Shown: in pieces, positions 19,591 to 27,079 of the stretch | How the letters are laid out: each line of letters starts with the position of its first letter | How positions within the stretch are numbered: the first letter of the stretch is position 1 | Assembly: GCA_036897485.1 (NCBI GenBank) | Contig: JAYMTF010001028.1 | Span: 1-27,079, forward strand | Length of the DNA: 27,079 nucleotides | Direction of reading: 5' to 3' | Origin: Pelargonium nanum | Taxonomy: Eukaryota; Streptophyta; Magnoliopsida; Geraniales; Geraniaceae | Notes under the pieces: model-generated | Seen by the model: only the letters and a program-made list of their open reading frames with translations | Databases searched by the model: none | What the model was told of the DNA's origin: nothing | Made by a program: the position numbers and the translations under genes

Positions 19591-19601
19591 CACACTGGTC
19601 G
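19587..19601 (+). repeat. 15-bp direct repeat, right copy
   Basis: TTAGCACACTGGTCG, exact match to 19238-19252. Its first four bases overlap the edge of the recognisable plastid match (19590), so the boundary is uncertain by a few bases. Confidence 0.75.
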
Positions 19602-20696
19602 GTTTTTAACAATTGAATCGTTTAACAAAAATAAGAATTTAGATAGCATCCCTAATTATGGATTGGGGTTCGGTATAATATGCCTTATTAATGTGGTTTA
19701 CTTTTTTAGTGGAACCAAACACATGGAGTCATGACTCATGCGGTGGATTTGGGAGGCATTACACGGGTTTTGCAGGCCAAATATTTCATTAGGGGACTCA
19801 ATAATGTGTAAGAATATTTTTTTTCTTAAACTTTAATTTCATACTTTGGTGACAAAGTTTCCAAACTTTACTAGTCTTAATGTAGTAATTTATGTTACTA
19901 GTTCACATTTTAAAAATAAATAAAGGGTTTTGAGTATGCCATCATGAAAACTTTTCGACGACAGTTCTCACTTGTTCTGATTTGCGACTCTCGATGACAA
20001 CGGTGTCATGACTTACTAGACGTACTTTTCTTCTTCTTTAGAGGCAATTCTTAAAAGCCTCTATTGAATATTTAATTTCTTTTTTCTAAAGCTACAAAAT
20101 TGAAAAATTCGATCATATGCAGTTACACATCTAACATATATTAATTTATGGTCTAAATTATTGAGTTTGTTGGTATTTTTGGGCTAAATTAAACTAAACA
20201 AGTAATATCGTGCCATGCCATAATAAAATTTCATCCACCCCTAGTAAATATGTGTGATCGGAACAATTTGCTAAATCTAATATTTTTAATTAGGTGTCGA
20301 GTGTCGTAATTAAGCCAAATCATGTAGATCAGAAACATGTAATTAATGGACCTACTTTTCTTAATTCATATTTTTGGTGATATTTTGGTTAAAAAGAAAT
20401 CTTTTATTTTTCTCAATATTTTATGAGCAAATCAAATATTTGAGTACAAAACTAATTAATGAAAAATGCGAAATTTTAGTTGCTTGCAATGGCGTCAAGA
20501 TTGCCAAAGCTTGCAAGCTTTATGTTGAGATTGATTGAGTATATAAAATATAAATGCACATTTTCAGGATATTTAGATGAATTAACAACAATGAATCAAA
20601 CCACAATTAATTCCATACCAAAATAAGCATGCTTTTCTTCATATAATTCTCTTTCTTGTCACTTCAACTATGGAAATGCTACCAATTTATTTGGCC
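19602..20696. other. AT-rich upstream spacer of TLP1
   Basis: No gene seen. It presumably includes the distal promoter of the first thaumatin-like gene. Confidence 0.5.
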
Positions 20697-20704
20697 TATA
20701 TATA
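20697..20704 (+). promoter_or_regulatory. TATA box of TLP1
   Basis: TATATATA, 81 bp before the first base of the TLP1 ATG (20785). Confidence 0.65.
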
Positions 20705-20784
20705 CCATACCGGCTCTCATTTTTTTCCATCAACTCTAAGAGAATTTATTGTCTTAGTACAAAAAAATAGTAACATCAACATCA

Positions 20785-21766
20785 ATGGAGCTTAACATAA
20801 TCTTCTTCTTCTCTTTTGCATCTATCTTCCTCGCCGGTAAGATCTCAAATTCTTTCATGAAACATCGGTACGCGTTTTTCCGTTCAATTTTTGTTGAAGT
20901 TATATCGTGTTGAAAATTCTTTCATAGCATATCAATGCGTGTTATTGTCAATATTTGTAGAAAGCAATGGTATGTTTTGGTTTTGATATAAAGTATTCTC
21001 GGATTTTTTATTTTTCCCTAGAAATAGCTCTACGGTAACCCGTTATAGGATTATTCGTTTAATTTCTTGTATGGTTATACAATATGTAGGGGTTCACTCG
21101 GCAAAATTTACAATCACAAACAATTGCGCGTTCACAATTTGGCCGGGAGTTTTAACCGGTTCAGGCCCTCTAGTGTCACCAACCGGGTTTGAATTGGCCT
21201 CCAGAGAATCATCAGTTGTTGATGTGACGGCTCCATGGTCGGGCCGATTTTGGGCACGGACACAGTGCAAAACGGACGCATTAGGCAAGTTCACTTGTGG
21301 AAGCGGAGACTGTGGCTCCGGACAAGTCAATTGCAACGGAGCTGGCGCAATCCCACCCGCATCCCTAGTAGAATTGACAATAAAAAACAATGGTGAGAAA
21401 GACTTTTACGATATTAGCCTTGTAGATGGCTACAATTTACCGGTTTCTCTGGCCCCACGAGGTGGGTCCGGCGATTGTAAACCTACCAGCTGTCCGGCGG
21501 ACGTGAACACAGTCTGTCCGCCGGAGCTGGTCTTAAAGGGGCCGAATGGAAGCGTTGTTGGTTGCAAAAGTGCTTGTTTAGCTTTCAATGAGCCACAATA
21601 TTGTTGCACCGGAGATTTTAACCAACCAACTACTTGTCCACCCACCAAGTACTCCAAAATTTTCAAGGACAAGTGTCCCGAGGCGTATAGTTATGCGTAC
21701 GATGATTCGACGAGTACATTTACGTGCTCCGGCTCACCTAACTATGCAATTACATTTTGCCCGTGA
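20785..21766 (+). CDS. Thaumatin-like protein 1 (PR-5 family), complete
   Basis: Predicted 242 aa from exons 20785-20836 and 21090-21766 (phase-1 intron, GTAAGA...TGTAG). The hydrophobic signal peptide (residues 1 to about 21, MELNIIFFFSFASIFLAG) is almost entirely in exon 1. The mature part starts near AKFTITNNC and carries 16 cysteines, the number that gives eight disulphides in large thaumatin-like proteins. The acidic-cleft REDDD residues appear conserved: R70 (SGRFW), E112 (SLVE), D125 (DFYD), D130 (LVDGYN) and the YDD pair (222-223). The thaumatin signature region GKFTCGSGDC (83-92) has Ser where the pattern usually has Thr. There is no C-terminal vacuolar extension, so apoplastic secretion is inferred. 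Family members are antifungal or stress-induced proteins, some binding or cleaving beta-1,3-glucans; which applies here cannot be told. It is closely related to the next gene. Confidence 0.93.
20837..21089 (+). other. TLP1 intron
   Basis: A 253-bp AT-rich intron, donor GTAAGA, acceptor AATATGTAG, interrupting a glycine codon at the end of the signal peptide. The open frame starting at 21071 begins inside the intron and is not the real start. Confidence 0.85.
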
Positions 21767-21858
21767 CAACATTGTATGAGTAGTAAACTGATCTATTTTC
21801 TTTCTAGATTTCATTTCTTAGTTTTGAAAAAGGTGTTGTTGGCTTGTTGTTTGAATGA

Positions 21859-21864
21859 AATAAA
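21859..21864 (+). terminator. Poly(A) signal candidate of TLP1
   Basis: AATAAA within GAATGAAATAAATAG, 93 nt after the stop codon; the TLP2 counterpart is at nearly the same distance. Confidence 0.6.
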
Positions 21865-21869
21865 TAGTG

Positions 21870-23640
21870 TTGGTTAGGTTTGGTGAAATTTACATTTATG
21901 ATTTTGTTATTGGTAATGTGTTAACAATTTGGAAGGTGTAGGTATATGATATTTTTTTTTTTGGAGAATACATATTTTTTAAATTTACAAATTTGGAAAA
22001 TTTTGACTTATTCATTCTCTATAATTAATTTGTGATCCCAGTGATTTTTTTTTTAAACGGTGATCTTAATGATATCATTATTTTGATTTGAATCAAATAA
22101 CATTAAATACTCTTTTTTAATCAATATCTTGTATTTTAAAGGAAAATGGAAACGGTTTTAAAATTGTTACATCTGCTGTAAAATACGTGTCATTATAATT
22201 TTTTATACAAATAAGAGTCGCGTAAAATAATATAATTATCATTATCGAATCGTGTAATATTACTGAAAAGTCATACGAAAAAAAAGAAACTTATTTTAAA
22301 ATGGAAGCAAAACATACTAAATAGAGATCCATTTTATTGACCAACCCAATCCAAATCAAGCCATCCTTGAAACAAGTTAGATGTAGTATTTAATCTTGTA
22401 GCCTTGAATTGAGTTTTGGGAACCTTATGCTTGAAAATGTGCAGCTCATGACAAATTTGGTTGGCTTGCCAATTATTGTTTGAACTTTGGGCCATTAATT
22501 GAAGAGCTATGAGGCCTTTTGATCATAAAACTTGAAATCCAAATCATGAAGTTGTTATTGAGAGCTCCCACAAAATAACAATAACAATTACAAAAATAAG
22601 TAAATAGATTAGCTTTCACATTTACATCTTATACACCATATATGTACGAATTTGAAAGAAAAGTCCTTAAATGAAATTCATTCTGTATGCGCCGAGTTTC
22701 ACCTCGCTGTGAGAATATGTGTTTCTTCGTGGTGAAAATGGACATTGACAAGTATGCTAGAGAGAGCGAATTTGGAGAGCGGAAATATGAAAATGTGCAA
22801 AAGTGGCAAAAAAAATAATCTCTTATCCATTGGGTAGATGAGTATACATATCTAGTAAGATTTTTTTCGAGTCAGACCTGGCTCAAATCTTAGGGATGTC
22901 GGTTTGAATCAAGTTGGTAGCACGCATGTCGATTTTCAATTAGCTAAAATACTTATGAATCTCAAATTATTGACATCTAAAAAGTTAATAATGTAAAGAT
23001 CATCACCTAGGTTCCTATATAGTTCATTATTCAAGTCATGAAAATTTGAAACTTGTGAAATACACCGAAAAGAACTCCACTCCAATCATAAAAGCTCTTA
23101 ACTTGTATGAAACTGAATCCTGTATGTGTATGACTCATTGACTCCATTAATTTCTAAGTCTTCTCTATCGGTCTCAAGTCTTGTACTCCATCGCACACAA
23201 CACGTTAATTCATAATGGCACTATATATCAATATTGGACAGCTAGCTATATATGTGCCAATTTGTGACATTAAATTAAACTTGGTCCAAACTCTTGGTCT
23301 ATCAATTTTACTAAGATATAGCTTGATATATATATTTGTTTAATTTTGGATTCAAATCGAGAAAACTTATAAAAAATAATTACACGTATTTTAGAACGGA
23401 AGGAGCAATACATGTTACTGTAATTTTCAAAAAACACAAAAGTAGAAATTACCAAAACCAAGAGAAATGACAAATGTTACCGCAATAACAATGATTTCTT
23501 GTTACCATCTTTTAGAGTGACCGACATATGTTCATTATGGTAGCTAACAACATTAATGAAAACGCAGAAAACAATGAATGTTGAAGACAAAGAACGGGTC
23601 AAATACTCCAATATTATTGTAGACTTGTAGTAATAGGAAA
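21870..23640. other. AT-rich spacer between TLP1 and TLP2
   Basis: No coding gene or thaumatin-like gene fragment was found. A possible pol III B-box-like GGTTTGAATCA lies near 22910, within a stretch (about 22860-22965) that loosely recalls the SINE candidate at 7040; this is too weak to call. Confidence 0.5.
23597..23602 (-). promoter_or_regulatory. W-box core upstream of TLP2
   Basis: TTTGACCC on the minus strand contains the WRKY-binding core TTGACC, about 130 bp before the TLP2 ATG. PR-5 genes are commonly WRKY-regulated; a single site may be chance. Confidence 0.35.
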
Positions 23641-23659
23641 TGAATGATCAAAGCTTGCA

Positions 23660-23667
23660 TATAAATA
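23660..23667 (+). promoter_or_regulatory. TATA box of TLP2
   Basis: TATAAATA, a perfect plant TATA consensus, 68 bp before the first base of the TLP2 ATG. Confidence 0.75.
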
Positions 23668-23727
23668 GCAAACCCTAGCTTCAATGGAGGACACACTAAC
23701 ATATCAAGGTAGTTATAGTTTATAACA

Positions 23728-25400
23728 ATGGCAGCTACAACAATGCTCTTTACTTTCACTCTCGCCTTCCTCTTCTTCCCAGGTACGTAAACACCAATTA
23801 TATGCATATGTAGCTTCAATTGTAAGTTAACTTCTTGTTATAATTAATTTTTTTTTCTTGTTATAATTTACTTACAAAATATTTGTTTCATGTCTTCGAG
23901 GGATAATCGTGTTTATAGTTCCGTGTTTTTTTTTTCTCTAATTGAGATCTAACATGTGAATTGGGTTAAACTCGGCTTTAACCCTACAGAAATTTACATT
24001 TGGTTTTCTAACTATTCATAAAATAATCGATGATCCTTCAACTATTGTTATTTTCAAAATTTACTTTTAAAATCTATGGTTTTCTAAAATTCAATTGACA
24101 ATTTAAGTCCTATTTAGTCCATATTTTACATATATGTGCAGGCGGCTACGAAGAATATTATGATTGAAAGACATTGTTTCATCAATTGATTGTTGTTAAA
24201 TTGATTTTTTTTTTTTAAGTTGAGCTACACAAAATGAGCTTATCAAGATCGACAGTCTTAAGGACGCACCTCTGATCGTATCTGCTTGTTAAATTTTATT
24301 AAATTGATTTTTTTTAAGTACCGAGTATAATTATGAAAATGAGATTTAGCATTAATCCCGCAACAATTGACTTTTTTAATACATTTGACTGCTCATAAAG
24401 TTCAAATTAACCTATACTTTTAATACATGATAGACCACACACAACAGTCAAAGTCAAATCAAAATGATTTGAATACATCAAAATCAAGTTTTACCCAATT
24501 AATTTCTCTACAAAATTCTCTGACACAACGCACTCATGGTACAATTTGATGTTTGTCACAAATTATTATTTTAAAAATTAGTTCAATTGGTGGACTCTTG
24601 TGAGGTAACACTCTTTTTTCTCAATGAAATTTGAACTCAATAATAAAATTGGGTGTTGGTTCAAATTCAATTCAAAATATTGTTACTAACAAAACAATTG
24701 GACCATATTTGCAGGAGGTCAGTCCATAACAGTGACTCTCACCAACAAGTGCTCATACACCGTATGGCCAGGAACCCTAACAGGTGGCGGTAGTCAGGTG
24801 GCTCAGCTCTCCTCGACCGGGTTTGAATTAGCACCGCAAGCCTCGAACTCACTCACCGTCACCGCTCCATGGTCAGGCCGGTTCTGGGCAAGAACCGGTT
24901 GCACAACCGATGCTTCAGGAAAGTTCAGTTGTGCCACCGCAGACTGTGCCTCTGGCCAAGTGACATGCAACGGCGCGGGTGCAATCCCTCCAGCTTCCCT
25001 AGTTGAGATCACTCTCGCGCCAAACAACGGTCAAGATTTCTACGATGCTAGTCTCGTGGACGGCTTCAATGTGCCACTCTCGGTCGTCCCACAAGGTGGA
25101 ACAGGCGAGTGTGCCATGTCAACTTGCTCCAACAATGTGAATTTGAAATGTCCGACTAACTTGGCCGTGGTAGGGTCAGACGGGAGTGTGGTTGCGTGCA
25201 AGAGCGCGTGCGCAGCGTTTAACCAGCCACAATATTGTTGCACCGGTCAATTTGACAAGCCGGAAACGTGCCCGCCGACAGAATATTCCAAGATATTCAA
25301 AGATCAGTGCCCGCAAGCTTATAGCTACGCTTACGATGACAAGTCTAGCACTTTTACGTGCAACAACGGACCAAATTATCTTATCACATTTTGCCCATGA
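23728..25400 (+). CDS. Thaumatin-like protein 2 (PR-5 family), complete
   Basis: Predicted 246 aa from exons 23728-23782 and 24715-25400, split by a phase-1 intron (GTACGT...TTTGCAG) at the same glycine codon position as TLP1. The signal peptide is [20 protein letters not shown]. The mature domain begins [18 protein letters not shown]. The thaumatin signature [17 protein letters not shown] is canonical. The REDDD residues (SGRFW, SLVEITL, DFYD, LVDGFN, YAYDD) are kept and 16 cysteines can be counted. The ending NYLITFCP has no vacuolar tail. By eye it is very similar to TLP1 in motif order, and both keep [24 protein letters not shown] and the CKSACxAFNxPQYCCTG block. Exon 2 is clearly more GC-rich than the surrounding DNA and than TLP1. 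The role is inferred from the family: apoplastic defence or stress protein. Confidence 0.94.
23783..24714 (+). other. TLP2 intron (932 bp)
   Basis: Nearly four times longer than the TLP1 intron and very AT-rich. It contains a SINE 3' fragment bracketed by direct repeats (24196-24319), which explains part of the extra length. Confidence 0.8.
24196..24319 (-). mobile_element. SINE 3' fragment with flanking direct repeats in the TLP2 intron
   Basis: On the minus strand CATTTTGTGTAGCTCAACTT followed by an A-run matches the tail (TTGTGTAGYTYA) of the SINEs at 10056-10335 and 17831-17955. Direct repeats TTAAATTGA-Tn-AAGT occur at 24196-24220 (n=12) and 24299-24319 (n=8) and bracket 78 bp. They may be a target-site duplication plus tail slippage, or an unrelated local duplication. 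The A- and B-boxes are absent, so it is a truncated copy. Confidence 0.4.
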
Positions 25401-25494
25401 AGTATACTGATTATAGTATGAGATGCATATTTAATAGTTTGGTTAATAATTTCTTGTACTGCTCCAATGTGTAAGGATCACATTTATGTGATGA

Positions 25495-25500
25495 AATAAA
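25495..25500 (+). terminator. Poly(A) signal candidate of TLP2
   Basis: AATAAA in GATGAAATAAAACATTG, 95 nt after the stop, close to the spacing in TLP1 (93 nt). Confidence 0.6.
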
Positions 25501-26660
25501 ACATTGTAATAGAGGAAAAAAAAATATAAATCAACCAGTGATAATACGTTACATAATTTGTATCTCATTTTATTATAAAGTAATTGTTTTTTAATAAATT
25601 TTTAAATGGATAGGATAAAAAAAAATTGCCAATATTGTCCTAAAAAAAATTTGTCAATATAGAATAGATTTCAGATATTAACCGTTATGTATAAATATAG
25701 CTTATGCCACCACGTTGACTCGAGAGTCAAGAGAACACATGTTGTTTGTCTTCGTATGAGTCTTGATGTCGTAGGAATCTTGTCAGTGGAATTTCATGCT
25801 TGAATATTTTGGGCAAGCTAGCTAGGCTATCACATGAATATTTGGACGTCGGTATCTAAGACTTACACACCACAATGTATAACACACCATTAAGCAAAAC
25901 GTCATGAATTTCACTTTGACCGGCGTGGGAATAATCATTTTTACCACCGTGAAACATGGATATTCAACGGCAACGAGACGTATATTTAACTGCAGCCTGT
26001 CTATGTATATTGGCTATAGTCCAACAGGGATCAGAGTTGGAAAAAAATTGTAGTCATCCAATAAAACAACATGAACGCTAGAGACGACCCGTGATCAACA
26101 ACGAGACACTACAAATAGTATTTTAACACTTGCATATGCAAAGTTTTCTAAATCTTTGTAATATGCGTTATATCTCACAAAACAAATGGTTGTTATATTA
26201 GACAAAGCCTGCCTAGGTACACAAATAGAGATCCACCTTTTTAATTCACTTCTCCAAGAGAGTTCTCGGTTTGACTAGCTAGAACCGACATTTAATTTCA
26301 AACCCGAATTAGCGTGCACTCTAAATTTTGATCCGTCGAACTTTTGGGTTGGCTCAGGCAAATCCACTTGTAGTCCGCACATTTTACGCACAAAGAGTGA
26401 AATCTAGTTAACGGCCTAAAACCTAAAGCCCTCTTGGCCGAGATGGATTTGGATCAAGCTAGCTTGCAAACTCGAACTCGATCCAAAACTCAAAATTGCA
26501 GCTTATAATATCCATGACATCTTCACTTTTTTTTTTGTGTACTTATTTATGCACCAGATTTTTATATGTTATATTTTGTTAGTTTTCAAAAAGCTTATAT
26601 GTGATAACATATTTTATACGGAAAACATAGTGCACAAATCATGAGCATGAGCCAGAGAGA
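25501..26660. other. Spacer between TLP2 and TLP3
   Basis: No gene seen. The segment about 26220-26500 is less AT-rich and has repeat-like text (AACTCGAACTCGATCC), perhaps old transposon DNA, but it cannot be classified. Confidence 0.5.
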
Positions 26661-26665
26661 TTTGA

Positions 26666-26718
26666 TTGACAATTAACTAGTGTTATTTATCAGGTCAAAG
26701 GCTATTAAATTATTGACC
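26666..26718. promoter_or_regulatory. Cluster of three W-box cores upstream of TLP3
   Basis: TTGAC (26666-26670), GGTCAA (26693-26698, TTGACC on the minus strand) and TTGACC (26713-26718) lie within 53 bp, about 210-265 bp before the TLP3 ATG. Clustered WRKY sites are typical of pathogen-responsive PR genes. This is a motif-level inference. Confidence 0.45.
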
Positions 26719-26846
26719 AATAAAGCTTGTCTACTCTATTTTTTCTTCAACTATAACGCTTGTCTACAAATTTGTGTCACAAGTTTGCACATTTCGATTT
26801 TCACTTTCTTATTTTAAATGTTTTACCATCTAATACATGACTTCTT

Positions 26847-26853
26847 TATATAT
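26847..26853 (+). promoter_or_regulatory. TATA box of TLP3
   Basis: TATATAT in CTTTATATATG, 77 bp before the TLP3 ATG first base, in line with the spacing in TLP1 (81 or 88 depending on end used) and TLP2 (68). Confidence 0.55.
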
Positions 26854-26929
26854 GTTCATGAAGAGACATCGAAAGTAGTTGATTTGTTAGCTAGTACTAC
26901 CTTAACTCAAACATCCAAATCATTCAATC

Positions 26930-26981
26930 ATGGCTTCAAGATCGATCTTCTGTCTTACTTTGGCTTTTCTCTTCGTGACTG
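26930..26981 (+). CDS. Third thaumatin-like gene, signal-peptide exon (partial)
   Basis: Seventeen codons plus one base encode MASRSIFCLTLAFLFVT and the first base of a glycine codon, then the donor GTAATA. Length (52 nt) and phase are identical to TLP1 exon 1, and LTLAFLF matches TLP2 (FTLAFLFF). The exon is too short to be found by open-frame length. The ATG context CAATCATGGC and the TATA box 77 bp upstream support the start. The second exon with the thaumatin domain must lie beyond the window, so product identity is inferred from exon structure and tandem position. Confidence 0.75.
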
Positions 26982-27079
26982 GTAATAAAATCTCTCTACT
27001 ATATATTATTTTACAGTTTCGTAAGAATATACTATATATATATATTTAAGGTGATTAATTAAAGTTAGTAGGCAATATG
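26982..27079 (+). other. Start of the TLP3 intron
   Basis: AT-rich sequence after the donor, including a (TA)n run near 27030-27048. The window ends inside the intron. Confidence 0.65.

Noticed and set aside
21094-21672. Minus-strand open frames inside TLP1 (and equally inside TLP2)
   Set aside because: Antisense shadows of the thaumatin-like exons, present in both paralogues because the exons are conserved.
22860-22965. Further SINE related to the 7.0-kb candidate
   Set aside because: There is a B-box-like GGTTTGAATCA and some tail similarity, but no A-box at proper distance and no target-site duplication.
1-27079. CRISPR array, phage, operon, biosynthetic gene cluster or integrated virus
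   Set aside because: No regularly spaced repeats, no co-directional bacterial-type genes, no viral polymerase or coat-like frames; all real genes are ordinary spliced plant genes of unrelated pathways.

Overview
The window is nuclear DNA from a flowering plant, most likely a eudicot. It has long AT-rich spacers, spliced genes with GT-AG introns, and products found only in plants (alpha-expansin, a small thaumatin-like gene cluster, a MORN-type PIP 5-kinase). It also holds degenerate plant transposons and an old insertion of plastid rDNA. No prokaryotic operon, CRISPR array, phage or integrated virus is visible.

Layout. (1) 1-235, minus strand: first coding exon of a PIP5K9-like phosphatidylinositol 4-phosphate 5-kinase, with a probable leader intron and a leader exon near 1139-1220; the rest of the gene lies left of the window. 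(2) About 1.25-10.4 kb: gene-poor, AT-rich spacer with a TRIM-like miniature LTR element (3123-3355), a CGTGT-rich repeat remnant (4330-4760), a 47-bp direct duplication, a tRNA-derived SINE candidate (7040-7134), a decayed GC-richer tandem repeat (7740-7998), a LINE zinc-binding-domain remnant (9338-9535), and two SINEs in inverted orientation (10056-10335). (3) 10679-17102, plus strand: a complete 12-exon gene for UTP12/WDR3, a WD40 protein of the small-subunit processome. Its promoter has site II and telo-box-like motifs typical of ribosome-biogenesis genes, and an Au-SINE relic lies in intron 10. (4) 17476-18796, minus strand: a complete 3-exon alpha-expansin gene, convergent with UTP12, with repeats in both introns. 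(5) 18.8-20.7 kb: shared upstream spacer containing a decayed antisense fragment of plastid 16S rDNA between two perfect 15-bp direct repeats. (6) 20785-27079, plus strand: three thaumatin-like (PR-5 family) genes in tandem. Two are complete; the third is represented by its signal-peptide exon and the start of its intron. All three share a phase-1 intron just after the signal-peptide region.

The genes do not form one pathway. UTP12 is a nucleolar housekeeping gene, the PIP 5-kinase belongs to membrane signalling, and expansin and the thaumatin-like proteins are secreted to the cell wall or apoplast. I see no convincing new biological system. The most informative signals are the plastid-DNA insertion, a SINE family with several copies in or near genes, and the tandem thaumatin-like cluster. 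All homology statements come from recognising sequence patterns; no database search was run.
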